Source: Stratiolaelaps scimitus
Lineage: Eukaryota > Arthropoda > Arachnida > Mesostigmata > Laelapidae
Direction of reading: 5' to 3'
Assembly (NCBI GenBank): GCA_019614645.1
Contig: JABWDB010000046.1
Location: 744,001-808,000, forward strand
DNA length: 64,000 nucleotides
Shown piece after piece: positions 45,080 to 55,717 of the stretch (positions are counted from its first letter, which is position 1; the number at the start of each line of letters is the position of its first letter). The translations under genes were made by a program, and so were the position numbers. Under the pieces are notes generated by a model. It was given only the letters and a program-made list of their open reading frames with translations. It was not told the origin of the DNA and searched no databases.

Positions 45080-46402
45080 CTGTCGAGAGATGAATCCGTA
45101 TCCATATGTAATAAACGATAATCGATATGCAATACATTGTTGAGATGCATTTCCAGTTGCACCGGCCGAACGTAATATTCCAAAAATGCCCAGCGATGAT
45201 AGTTGACATGGTGGGTAAGCACTTCATGCAGGTCCACAAACTCACACTAGCAACTGCTCAATGAAGCTGACTTTTGTAGAAAAAAAAACGCCCCATTCAT
45301 CATCATCTGTTCGCATCAGGAAGCCCACTCACAGCGATTTCGTCAAGGATCACTATGACGACAGCAAAATATAGACTTTATGATGCTTGTTACCAACATT
45401 GCCTCCAAAGCATCGGTATCTTTTCAACGTATGAATCAGTGTGCGGAGATGAAATATATCCTCCGAGGAGCAATATGTAGTTTGACATAACATCGATCAA
45501 AAATAACAATATTCCTAAGTGGAGCTGATAGCCACACCGAACACAGACACCGGACAGACTTGTATTCTAAAATTTGGCAGCCAAAAATATGACTCGCAAT
45601 GGTTAGAACACACGGTAAGCACAGACACCCTTCTGTACCCAGCTTCAGTTGACGACTAAGCCGTCTTGGAGATCTATGCCAGACTGTACCAGCTATAGAA
45701 CATCGAGCGGGTGCCTGAGAGTTAGCAGTTAACCCACAAGGAATGTGTCCTGTATTCGTATTGGATATGAGGCTCACGAACAGCTCAGACGATCTTCGTT
45801 TATTACTAACGCGCATTCTGATTTTAGCGTTAAGCCTTCATAGTTACACTGAGGCACACCGACGTGAACGATAATCACATATGTATTCTATGTTCGGCTG
45901 TAAATTTCGGGCAACTCTTCAGAAAACAGAGGATATTGAGAGAAACAGTTCAGAAAAGTGAGAATTATGATGACTCCTTTTCCTTTCGAGAAATTTAAAG
46001 GCTGGTCATTATAGTCAATGACTAAACTGATAAAAAAAAGAATCTTTAACTATCGTAGCTTTACCACACATCGTGACAGACAATTTGTATAAATAATTAC
46101 AAGCATTTGCCAAAGCGCTGAGAAAACGTTAGTTGTCTACTTCCGTATGTGATTGCTGCGGTAGTTCCTCTATTTTTTTGACGCAGCTACGATATCACCA
46201 GCAGATTTTCCAAGCACAACGACACGGCCTCCACGACTTGCCTCCACTAAGATCTGAGCCAAAACATCTCATTCTGTAGGCAATTTTCCGCCGCCCGCTC
46301 ATCGAGAGGTCGCTCACGGCGAGAACGTGGAGAAAATTTGAACCAGCAGGCGATTTCTTTACGGGTCATGGGTTCCGGTTCAAAAGGGAGATACTAGTTT
46401 AC
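45080..46402. other. Intron
   Basis: 1323 bp. The 126-codon minus ORF 45436-45816 has no domain and no splice context that fits the gene; I see nothing else. Confidence 0.55.
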
Positions 46403-46480
46403 CTCGTGGGGAAGCTGCAGCGCAGGCCGCGTGGCAATATCTAGCTGACAGATGTGGCGAGGACGAATCGAGGAAGGAGT
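46403..46480 (-). CDS. sls: sls exon: short basic linker (phase 0-0)
   Basis: 26 codons with acceptor ctttgtcag and donor gtaaac, phase 0 on both sides. It encodes TPSSIRPRHICQLDIATRPA followed by LQLPHE. It is too short for a domain. Support rests on splice sites, phase and lack of stops, with similarity to the other P-x-(S/T)-P linkers. Confidence 0.62.
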
Positions 46481-47650
46481 CTGACAAAGTCAAACACTGT
46501 GTGTGTGTGCGCGTGTATGTGCGTGGCCTAAACTGCATGGCCCATATTTCCTCGTTGTTTATGCACCTCCGCAGAAATATATGTTTGTGCTGTTCGGACT
46601 ATAACTCCTAAGTAGATTTGAGTCAAGAACCTATCTGGCGCAGATGAACTGTTCCGTCTTCATTCGAGCGAATTGCGTGCGAATTCGCGTTTTCGGAGAT
46701 CGACGAAAAGGCTGGCATATGAATGTACACACGTATTCGCGCTGAGTGCAATTTTCGATTTGAAAAGTTCGACTAATACGGCAAACGCGTTCCAAGCTGC
46801 AGTACGGCTGTTTTGTTAGCAATGTGCGTATATACCAGGCGTACCCGTCATACACACAGACCGAAAGAAGCGCCACAGAGGCCATGACGTGGTCGAGTCG
46901 TTCTTCCGCCGTCGATAGAGTCACTGGTTTACGACCACTTCGAAACACCAATTTGAGATATTCGTTTCTATTGCTTATTCTCAACCCTAGACGCTGATGA
47001 TTCGCGCTGGCCGTAGTGCCACAGAGCTAATAAGATTTCAAACAGAACAACAAGCTTCACTCGCCAGTGAAATAGTGTTCTTTCCGTGGTTATACCCAAG
47101 AGACACGCTTGGTCTTCTCACGAGCGAACTCATTAAAGGTCCGTCCAAATGCTAATTTCTCGTGCTACCCAGTGGAAATCATCGTGAATCAGCCCAGGGG
47201 TGGACCGCTCTGTGAAAGTGTCTGTAGTCGCTGGGAAAACTTCGTATAGTGATTTTTCCTGAGTGAGATTCTTGCTGTCCGTCAAGCGACGCAATATGTG
47301 TTAGCAGAGTTAACAAATTACTTTCGCCTAAGTCCACCGATGAAATGGCCAGTACGCGCCAAAGTTTACATGCTGAAGAAGAGAAGAACCAGTGCATTTG
47401 CAAATCGCGAGTTGATCACTCGCTTAGGTTATCATTTCTAGATATCACAATCGATCGTGGCGCGTTGAATCGGCGACTATAAAACGAATAAAAACGGTGA
47501 AAAAAATAGCCAGGTGCCACTAAACAATCAGGCAGGGCGTTGTTCTAATTACAGAGACAATGAACATCGTATTAGTTACGAATGTATTCATTAATATAGA
47601 GGAAGAACCCTGGCCCAACCCTGGGCCCAAGTCGCTGGTCAGCTACTCAC

Positions 47651-47797
47651 CGCAAGTTGAGGCGCGCCCCTGCCGTCGTGCTGAATCCGATTGTCCTTCA
47701 CTTCTTTTGTGTGATAGTGCTGCGGGGGATTATCACCAACGCGATCAAATCCAAATGACTCCTTCGAATGGTATTCCGATGGAGCTGCCTCACCCAG
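47651..47797 (-). CDS. sls: sls exon: charged linker (phase 0-0)
   Basis: 49 codons between acceptor gatactatcag and donor gtgagt, both phase 0. The product, e.g. SKESFGFDRVGDNPPQHYHT, is polar and His/Pro-rich, with no recognised domain. Being a multiple of three, it can be skipped without shifting frame. Confidence 0.74.
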
Positions 47798-48278
47798 CTG
47801 ATAGTATCGACATAGTGAATAAGGTTGCATGTAACAATGTAATGTGCTAACGGCCACACTGACGTGTTTAGCTGTCCTCAATATTTGTTTGTATATGATA
47901 GTTAGTCGTTAACTAAAATCATAATAGTTAGTCCTTGTTTTTAATAGTATTATAGCTATTCTATTTCATTAATCGCTCATGAACCGATCTGGCTGACAAA
48001 GCGTAATCGACAATGTCAGTCTGGCATAGTTGTATTAATTAAATGACTAGTAATATTCGATGTTAATCGCCTCGCTATGACTGATCTCACTCAAGGAAGC
48101 TTGTATATAATATTGCCATTGGAGGTTGTGTATATCCTTGGTTCGAAATCGACCTACACTATTGTACTGTTGTAGATATCTCCTCTAATACTACACATCT
48201 ATGTAGTATCGAATGAAGCATTTGGCTCATTCCGTTGCTCCAGCGGCGGTAATCTTTAATAATAATAATCTTACACAC

Positions 48279-48426
48279 CTTTTCGAAGCCATGTTTCTCC
48301 GTCGTCGCCGCCTGATGCTCTTCGGAGCTGACCACTTTGCCGCCCGAAGTCACCTCGCTTTTCGAAGATGACATCTTCTGCATTAGCATCGTTTTCTTCG
48401 ACGAGACGAGTGATTTCGTCACATGC
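48279..48426 (-). CDS. sls: sls exon: Ser/Lys-rich linker
   Basis: Phase 2 in, 0 out (AC + G = Thr); acceptor acctgtgcag, donor gtgtgt. 50 residues rich in Ser, Lys and Glu, including MSSSKSEVTSGGKVVSSEEH. No domain. It is the first exon of the phase-0 block and the phase matches both neighbours exactly. An overlapping minus ORF in another frame is a shadow. Confidence 0.8.
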
Positions 48427-49417
48427 CTGCACAGGTGTATAGCCGAGACAGTCATGAATCGTATGGGGATTTTTGAACATGCACGTATCATATGTCCCTA
48501 ACGTTGATGTCGACCAGATTTCTTTTTTTGATAGCGTACAGGAAGGCAGGCAACGCTTTAAATGAATGGGGGACATGGCTCGATTTAAACAGGGAATGAG
48601 ATGAAATTGCCAATCAATGGTTTATCGTGTTGCTAGGCATTCAGATGAGATAAACAATTAGTCCGGAGCTAAATTTCCTTAGGAGAACATACTTGATGCT
48701 GTTCGTATAAGATACAACATAGAAGAAACTCCCAAGGAAATCACCGTGATCAAATTGACTTGGTCTAGTGCCGTGTAAATTTTCTAGTGCCGTGTAAGAT
48801 AATAATAATAATAATAGTAATAATCGTAATTAAGAATTTGTGTGTGAGCACTGACAAGGACAACTTGAATTTTCGATATTTGTGTTGATGCGTGCATCTG
48901 GGTTTTGGGTCGGTGTCGTCTTTTGCCTTGGGATCTTATTTATTGAAATACATGCGTCTTATCGGCTCATACAATTAGTGAGGCCTTATTCACAGTGCCC
49001 TTAGCTTATCTGACCTAGCCGCAGTCGTGAAGCTCCAGTAAATGATATTGTCTAGTTAATTAAAGGAATAATCATCAAGGGCTAGGGACAATTATGTCTC
49101 TTCTCCACAAGGTAATTAATCTCATCTTTATGTCTCAACGATTATGAAGCATAATTTTTTTGGAAATAGAAAGGGAGCCAATCATATATATATATAATAT
49201 TCACGAGCAAAATATAACATCAGTAAATATGTACACGAACATGTGAATCTAATTGGAACTTTTGATTAAAACGACCCAAAAAGTTTTCGTTGACTGCTTC
49301 AACGAGACGATTTAGTGGGTGCGTATCGTAGCGTATATGCTTCCTGGCTTACGAAAGACGATTAGAAAAATTCAATTTTTTTATTGAGCGATCACTTCAA
49401 GCCACAGGATCACTCAC

Positions 49418-49540
49418 GTGGACACGATATCGCCGGCACCGTCTTGAGCCAGCACAAGCGCTAGGCTGTCTTCAGGAAGAGGTTCAACAATAACTCGGCA
49501 AGCGGAGTGTTGTGATCCTGACGCATTGCGGACCTCGACA
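49418..49540 (-). CDS. sls: sls exon: end of Ig domain 3 and following linker
   Basis: Phase 2 in, 2 out; acceptor tacaatttag, donor gtgagt. It encodes SVEVRNASGSQHSACRVIVE (F-G strands) and then an acidic/hydrophobic linker, PLPEDSLALVLAQDGAGDIV. It ends the first Ig cluster. Confidence 0.82.
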
Positions 49541-49933
49541 CTAAATTGTAGCCGGATGGAAAAAACAAACCCATGTCGTAGTGCAGTATGGGCTAATACA
49601 CGTAACTAGACATTTTCGGTTAATTTTTTCGTGAAATTGCTGCGTCGATAGGACATTCTGTCCTGATCATATCTGATGGTGCCATAGACCAGTGAAAGCA
49701 CAGAGAGTACACATAGATAACATGTAGAAACCATGTGTAATGATAACGCTTGCACGCAAGTTTTTTGGGCATCAGCAGAGAATGTGACAACTCGGTCGTT
49801 CGAGATTGACTCCCACATGACATTATCTATAATACTTATTCGACCTTAATGCGCGCGAGTAATTACAATCGTCCTTCTTGATCTAGAAGAACAAATTTAA
49901 TTTAGTAGTATTTGCTACTCAAAGTACACATAC

Positions 49934-50037
49934 CTATATGTGCCTGCATGATCCACGGTGGAGCGAGGTATCTCCAGGATGTACGAGTTACCAAAGTGAT
50001 CAAACACATAATCGCCATCCAGCAGGATTGGTCGGCC
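49934..50037 (-). CDS. sls: sls exon: middle of Ig domain 3
   Basis: Phase 0 in, 2 out; acceptor ctcttgctag, donor gtatgt. It encodes GRPILLDGDYVFDHFGNSY and ILEIPRSTVDHAGTYR, i.e. the C'-F strands with the D-x-G-x-Y motif (DHAGTY). It continues directly from the preceding exon and into the next. Confidence 0.86.
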
Positions 50038-50381
50038 CTAGCAAGAGCAGGGACACAAGCAAGATATAATTTTGATGTAAGTTTTTATTCATAGTTGTTG
50101 TTTTTCTTTGCTACGGCTAAGGCTCTCAATATCAATCCTTTCGTAATAGGTATTTGACTTACACATCTCATTTGACCTATACGTTTTACAATCAACGGTA
50201 ACTGTACACCCAAATCCGTTTGGTTATTCCGAACGGATTATTTTTTGCTGATTTGTTCTTGATCTTCTTCGAATAGTGTTTAAACGTTAGATCAATCAGA
50301 TCTGGGGGTCAATCAGAAGTGATTGGCATCATGCATGCGGAAAGTTCAATTGATACAAACTTGTGCTATCATGTTTAGTAC

Positions 50382-50575
50382 CTGGAAGCTCCAGATGACC
50401 TCTGGTGGGGGATCACATTCGATGCCTACAATAAGCCTGATCTTCTCGCCATGTTTGGCGTGCACGTCAGACAATGGCTTTACAATACGAGCTGGACCCC
50501 CAGCGCTTCCGAGACGTTGCACCTCCATTGAAGTGCCGGATGGGGTTCCGCCTCTGGATGAAGTTGCAGCCGGCG
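50382..50575 (-). CDS. sls: sls exon: linker plus first half of Ig domain 3
   Basis: Phase 1 in, 0 out; acceptor tttgacag, donor gtacta. The first 30 residues are a Ser/Gly-rich linker (AATSSRGGTPSGTSMEVQ), followed by IVKPLSDVHAKHGEKIRL and IVGIECDPPPEVIWSFQ. It is an I-set A-C segment lacking the normal B-strand Cys (LIVGIEC has Cys displaced). Confidence 0.84.
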
Positions 50576-50618
50576 CTGTCAAATATTTTGATAAAAATAT
50601 ATTTAATATTTCAAGTTC

Positions 50619-50620
50619 AT

Positions 50621-50662
<42 letters not shown>
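50619..50662 (+). repeat. (AT)n microsatellite
   Basis: 44-bp nearly perfect AT repeat, within 50 bp of the acceptor of exon 50382-50575. Confidence 0.9.
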
Positions 50663-50664
<2 letters not shown>

Positions 50665-51203
50665 CATCTGGCACAGATCGTCGAATGATTATTTAATTAA
50701 TTCATATTTGTTATATTAGTTTTCTATATTGATCTCCTCACTCGGGCGCGTATTCAGAGCAGGTTGGAAGAATATATACGATTCGTTTTTGTTTAGCGTA
50801 CAGTACGATGAAGCAGCTGGAACCTTGCAGCTGATGAAGTGGCACAAAACGACTTTCGACGCTAGGCCATGCGGACTTTGAGCCATGCCAAATGCCATTG
50901 TATACGTGTATATTTCATATTATTGTGTGCACACAGTAATTAGCGACGCAATTGCGAACAGGGTATCGGGCCGAGGCCGTCATTGTCCCGAGGAAAGCAG
51001 TGGCATTGCCTCTTTGCGCAGCGATGGAGAGACGCTCCAGAAGAGAGGACCTGCTTGCTTGTCCCCGGCGGCGCGGATCGGTCTGTGGTATACCCCTTCG
51101 AGGAGATTGGCGATGAGGGAAGCGGTGAGGGATCTCACCTTATTCAGGTGACGTTGGAATTGGTCAAGATAATGGTTTTACTAGTTTGTTACTGCTGTTT
51201 CGA

Positions 51204-51301
51204 GCAGTTTGCAGTTTCGCAATGCCTGAATGTTCTATATATTACTAGGTCGCGGGACTCGGACCTGCAGCCTGCGGCTCTTCACAGTCGGAGACTGAGA
51301 A
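51204..51301 (-). mobile_element. SINE family A, degenerate copy with tRNA-like head
   Basis: On the minus strand CTCAGTCTCCGACTGTGAAG, GGTCCGAGTCCCGCG (B box) and CAGGCATTGCGAAACTGCA align in order to the family A copy at 5571-5726. Confidence 0.55.
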
Positions 51302-52166
51302 AGGTGAGAGTGATAACGAAGTGGACAGCAATCTCGTTCGTTATAATGAAAACATTGGGAACCAGCGCTCTGTTCCTGCAAGTTGGCGCTCCAGAAAGTC
51401 TCTCTAACATATCAGCTTCACCTCTGCGTTCTCACACTCTAACTGGCCCACACTATTCCCTTATCTCATTGAGAAACAAATTTCATTCGCGTGTTCTTTA
51501 ACAAAAGTACTGTAATAACAACGACATGAGGCTAAACTGTTGTGCGTAGTGCGCTCAACAGCATCAACACTGTGAATATATAGCGGTCTATCTGTGGGCG
51601 TGTTTTCCTTAGCTCAACGAATATGGCGAAGGATTCTGAATGGACATGATATGTCTAAAGTGACTACTTTCCGAAATAAGCGTTTGAACTTGGATAAACA
51701 TCAGAATAATCTTAGCTATGGGAAACTGAAAATAAACTTCTTGTATCGTGGCACTTTTTGTAGATATCTCCCCCTGCAATTACCTAGTACCGCGAGTTCT
51801 ATACAACAAATAAGGCGTTGCCTCTCAATTTCAGTTCGTGCGTTTGCTGTGGAAGTTCATTATTCGGTAAGGTTTTTTGCATTTTTCTCTAAATAAATGT
51901 TGAAGGCTAAAATACATCATAGAAACTCCTGAGGCGTCGCTCCTCAAGCGTTCGTCAAGGTTGTGTGAGACTCCTACGTAGTGGAAGTCTTCAACCGACC
52001 CCTGTGATTCCCGTGGACAGAATGATACACAACATACACGACAGATTTTAAACAACGGCTTTCGGGTGTTATGGTTGCCCCCTGCTAAATATCTGAGTAT
52101 GCCAAATGTCACCAAAAGGCTTAAACATTTTGCACGAGGATTTGTTGAGTAAATAGTAACACCTAC

Positions 52167-52345
52167 AGTTCTGTAAAACGACGAGCTTGCACGAGGAAGT
52201 AGCCTCTCCGGCGGGATTGACAGCCTTGCAGCGATAGCTGCCCTGATGTGGCTGTCGAGCCGAAGATATTAGCAAGGAACAACGATCTCCCTCGAACTCG
52301 AATTTGACGCCGGAAGATTCTTTTATTGGTCTGCTATTGTGATAC
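52167..52345 (-). CDS. sls: sls exon: second half of Ig domain 2
   Basis: Phase 2 in (completes Trp), 1 out; acceptor caaccaacag. The product begins YHNSRPIKESSGVKFEFEGD and runs to GSYRCKAVNPAGEATSSCKL and VVLQN. Two overlapping donors exist: gtaggt (used here) and gtgtta four bases downstream. Only gtaggt gives the phase needed by the next exon (T + CG = Ser), which settles the exon end. Confidence 0.85.
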
Positions 52346-52742
52346 CTGTTGGTTGAGATATATAGATACACATTTGTGAGTGGATGAAAGCTCTTTGGCA
52401 GATCTGCATTGACCTTATGCTGGAATTTTCATAGTTGAAGATGAAGCAGCAGCCTAGCAGCTATTTTGTTTATTTATTAGCTTTTAATAATTGCCTAGGG
52501 CGCCACAAGAAGTTCGACTTCTTGACAACCTGACACGGACGTACACAGATGGTCGTCAATGTCCAATTCGTCATTTTCATGACCTTATAATATATGGATA
52601 CATTTTATTAATATGTTATACGACAAAATAACATCCTATGACTATATTGCACATACGTTTTAACCAATAGCCAAGTATTGAAAATTACAAAGGCAACACA
52701 AGTTGCATTATCCATTAGCGCTAGCCTTCATGGGACACGCAC

Positions 52743-52880
52743 CAGATAACCTCGGGTTCAGGTACACCTGTGATAATGCAGTCAAGCCGTACGGTCCGTC
52801 CTTCGTTCACCGTCTGGTCACGTAGACTCTTGCGAACGACTGGTTTAGAAAGCTCGAGGTCTGAGGCGATCTCGGAGTCA
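52743..52880 (-). CDS. sls: sls exon: first half of Ig domain 2
   Basis: Phase 2 in, 2 out; acceptor ccacacag, donor gtgcgt after TG, so the Trp codon is split by the intron. The product has a short acidic lead (SDSEIASDLELSKP) then VVRKSLRDQTVNEGRTVRLD and CIITGVPEPEVIW, a textbook I-set A-C strand segment. Splitting an Ig domain at the C-strand Trp recurs in exon 20965-21074. Confidence 0.87.
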
Positions 52881-53593
52881 CTGTGTGGAATAGAATGATG
52901 ATCGTTAATTTCCTCTTCTAGTTCAGAGCTACAAACGTCGACTAAGTTGTAGATTCGGATACTAATGAATGGAAATCGTACCCTTGACCACGGTGTTGTA
53001 TTGAACAGAAGTGAGTGACGCTGGGCGTTTGTTTGCAAAGCGGAAGTTCGGCGAAAGGCAAATGCAGACTCAGCAGCGCCGTGTGAACTACCCACCGTTC
53101 CGTGCTCCTACTCGGGTCGATGCGATTGATAGTAGAACATTACAACGCAATACTATGCGGCAAATTTTTGGCCTTTGACAACTCAAATATCCTCAATTCC
53201 ACTTTCTCCCGACAAAGGTTTCTTTATCGCGAGACAAACAAACCAGATTTAACATGTGGATGGACTTCCGAATTCGACATTCTCTCAAATTATATCCTCA
53301 ACACTAACAACACATATAGAGCTTAATCAATCCCACGTTAGCGCTTACACCAATGACAACAAGGGAGCGGGTTGCCACCAAATCAACATGGCCGCACACC
53401 GTTGGGACACACATGACACCGGCGTTACCGCCAATGAGAAGAACCACACAGATCAGAATTGCTATCATCAGGCGGTGGTTAACACTGGATGTGAAGAGAC
53501 TTTGTTTTTCTTTGTTAGAAAAAGCGAAAATACAACGCGAGGAAGATCAGTGTTTCCAACATTGTCCAGCAGCTCGACGACGTCCTGCCTTAC

Positions 53594-53751
53594 CTCGTCT
53601 CCGTTGGAGGTTTGTTAGCAAGTGTAACGTTGCAAGAGGTGTACGTCTCTCCCTGTTGGTTTCGTGCTAGCAACGTATAGATGCCAGCGTGACGAGGGAA
53701 CACTTCGCGGACCTCAATCGAGCACTCGCCTGAAGCGTCGTCTCGATGTAT
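53594..53751 (-). CDS. sls: sls exon: second half of Ig domain 1
   Basis: Phase 0 in, 2 out; acceptor ccactag, donor gtaagg. It gives the D-G strands: GECSIEVREVFPRHAGIYTL, then ARNQQGETYTSCNVTL. The pattern GEC-S-I-E-V-x-E-V-F-P is typical of titin/kettin/palladin-type Igs. The position expected for the F-strand Cys is Leu (YTLLARN), so the canonical disulfide is missing, which is common in titin-like Igs. Confidence 0.85.
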
Positions 53752-53888
53752 CTAGTGGAAGAGGTAAGCGAACTTCAGGTTGGAAATAACGCATCTTGCC
53801 AGGAGTTGGACAATGTTTTACTTTTTTTAGATTGACAAGCAAAGGGTACGGCACAGCTTTCAGTTAGGGAAAAGCTCTAGTTCTGACA

Positions 53889-53890
<2 letters not shown>

Positions 53891-53919
<29 letters not shown>
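53891..53919 (+). repeat. (TA)n microsatellite
   Basis: 29-bp perfect TA repeat in the intron between Ig 1 exons. Confidence 0.9.
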
Positions 53920-53921
<2 letters not shown>

Positions 53922-54520
53922 TAATTAAATTGCATGCCTCGCAATGCTTAATTACCTACCGGCCATTAGAAACTTGCCGATTCCCTCTATCGGACCCTTA
54001 ACATAGCCCAACTACATAACCCGTTGGCATTCATTGCCTGATAGCTTTTCGGTCACTCGACGTGCGACCGATCAGTCGAGCTGCCCCTTCGAATTATTCG
54101 TTACGCTCTCGAAGTGAACTGATACTACCACCTGATTTGCAATCAAACGCAGAGTGAAAGCCCTTAACAGCCGTTGCCCAAATGACCTTAAACGAATCTC
54201 GATGTTTAGCCAAATCATACGAATACCATGTAATCGAGTATCTTCCTCGCAAAGGTTAGTTCTCTGTTTCACTGCTTATTTATGTGACGACCCCTCGCCC
54301 GCTGCCCACTTACGTGAGTAGTTCAACCTGTCACAACATCGTTCATCCCTCATTCCAGTACTTGTGGTTTCTGCTTGTCAGGTCCGTTCGTTACAATTGA
54401 ACTGAACGGTTAATTAAGCTAACTCGCGGCCTTGTGAGTAAGATGTGAACATTCCACTATCGAAACATCAATTACCTCAGTACTAGGATATCTCACCAGT
54501 AAATGAACAAAATTCGATAC

Positions 54521-54691
54521 CTGTACGTCTCTTGCTTCAGCGAGGTTTCTCGAGTTGTGAAGCCAAACGATGGTGGGACGGCTACCTGCCACACGGCACG
54601 AGAGTCGAAGTGGCTCGCCAGCCTTAAGGGACACGTTCGCCAAGGGGCGTTCTAGCCGGGGGGGCTCCTCCATACCCACGAGTGCCTCCGT
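54521..54691 (-). CDS. sls: sls exon: first half of Ig domain 1
   Basis: 57 codons, phase 0 in and 0 out. Acceptor ttctcatag, donor gtatcg. It encodes the A-C strands of an I-set Ig (PPRLERPLANVSLKAGEP, then LRLSCRVAG with the B-strand Cys and IVWLHNSRNLAEA with the Trp). An in-frame ATG at 54671-54673 (MEEPPRLERPL) has G at -3 and +4 and could be the translation start, with the six upstream codons as 5' UTR. Otherwise an upstream exon supplies the start. This is the right-most exon I can tie to the gene. Confidence 0.8.
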
Positions 54692-55500
54692 CTATGAGAA
54701 CCGGCGACTGGCCCTGATACCATAAGTGCAACAAACTCTCGATATAACTCTAAACATTGCGGACTATGAACGATTCTCTCTCTCTCTCTCTATTTAATTT
54801 GTTCTGCTTACATTTCGGTATAATGTATATTAAATCCATATGTCTCCATAGACATGTGATAAACATATATCACGAGATGACGACCTGTGCGATAGTGCTT
54901 GTATTGGCTAATCTATTGTATCTAACGTATTGCGCAATCAAATTTCACAACCGGTCATTTGTAGTATGCCAGAGGTAATTGTTTAAATTTAGATTTCTTT
55001 CATCCTGGAACGATAATCAGTAAGTATAATAAGACCCCAACTGTTGCCTCAGTAAAGGAGATGGAAATATCCGATGTGGAATTACGTGTGTCAAAGCTCA
55101 AAGTCATTCGAGACCTGCAGCGACTCGAGAATTGCATGGAACACGTTGCCGCATAACCAGAGAAGTTATCACCGAATAGTTGAGTATGATATCACGGTCT
55201 AGTTGAGTATGAACAAAAATGACAGTACGTTATCAGCACGTATGATTAGTTGTAGATACTCAATCAAAGCGCATGACGGTACTTGACTCAATCAAAACGC
55301 ATGTCAGTATATGATTATGTTTGGTTTTAGCCTTCGTATCTGTGATAGTCCGTTTTTTGTATGTGTGTGTCTCTCTAACAGAAGGATATATTGAAGGAAA
55401 TATATGCTGGAACACTGAGACAAGTGTTCGAGTCACCGCCGACCAGGGCCCGCACGGTTTGCTCGAGTGAGAGTGAATCGAGATGTGAGATATATTTGAC

Positions 55501-55575
55501 CTTGGCCAAGATTGGCGGAACCGGCAACATCATCAGCCGCTTAGAAGGCCACATCAGCAGATAGCCACCAAGCAT
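55501..55575 (-). CDS. Candidate first coding exon of sls (weak)
   Basis: A minus ATG at 55573-55575 opens a 25-codon reading, MLGGYLLMWPSKRLMMLPVP then PILAK, ending at a possible donor gtcaaa in phase 0. The first secure exon (54521-54691) enters in phase 0, so the join is possible. The donor is weak and the residues resemble no known domain. The alternative is that translation starts at 54673 within the Ig 1 exon. Confidence 0.25.
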
Positions 55576-55674
55576 ACAGAGCTAAAGCTCTCGGCGGCCT
55601 TCCGTCGTCAGTGCAATCTGAGCACTCACATCCCCAGCGCGAACAAGCTGGCCCGTTTGCTGCTGCTATCACAG

Positions 55675-55717
55675 CTGCTGTCGCCGCCGTCGCCGCCGTC
55701 GCCGCCGGCGCCTCATT
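55675..55717 (+). repeat. GCCGCCGTC-type GC-rich repeat
   Basis: Imperfect tandem CGC/CGT triplets in a GC-rich, CpG-rich patch upstream of the first sls exon. It could be part of a promoter or 5' UTR; no TATA or initiator can be assigned. Confidence 0.6.

Larger units (their letters stand above)
50576..52166. other. Intron with SINE and a GC-rich patch
   Basis: 1591 bp. It contains a SINE family A copy and a GC-rich patch at about 50960-51150, open on both strands. The exon phases on both sides match without any extra exon, so these ORFs are not needed as coding. Confidence 0.6.
1..54691 (-). other. sls: Gene span: sallimus-type giant titin-like gene (zormin + start of kettin), partial
   Basis: This is the gene-level entry for the minus-strand exons listed below. 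The product should be a sarcomeric Z-disc/I-band scaffold and elastic protein, related to vertebrate titin and binding actin and alpha-actinin near the Z-disc. Seen in the sequence: about 12 Ig domains split over consecutive exons with matching phases, a long Pro/Ser/Thr-rich region without Ig domains, and kettin-type Ig repeats at the left. Known from the family: Drosophila sls encodes zormin and kettin in its 5' half, as separate or joined isoforms. The order here (Ig cluster, unique region, terminal exon, Ig, kettin Igs) fits that plan. The 3' part (more kettin repeats, PEVK, Ig/FnIII) lies outside the window to the left, and the true 5' end is uncertain. A neighbouring titin/palladin-like gene is a less likely reading. 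Confidence 0.78.

Noticed and set aside
47560..47650. NPGP motif in a plus ORF, reminiscent of a 2A peptide of LINE elements
   Set aside because: The required D-x-E-x-N-P-G-P pattern is not met (W-P-N-P-G-P) and the frame runs antisense over an sls exon.
50983..51501. 172-codon plus ORF with a possible donor at its middle
   Set aside because: It overlaps a SINE copy, is in an sls intron whose flanking exons already match in phase, and has no family resemblance.
51900..52010. Minus exon reading GSVEDFHYVGVSHNLDERLR between Ig 2 and Ig 3
   Set aside because: It has a possible acceptor, but its phase does not fit between exons 52167-52345 and 50382-50575, which join directly, and it lacks a good donor.
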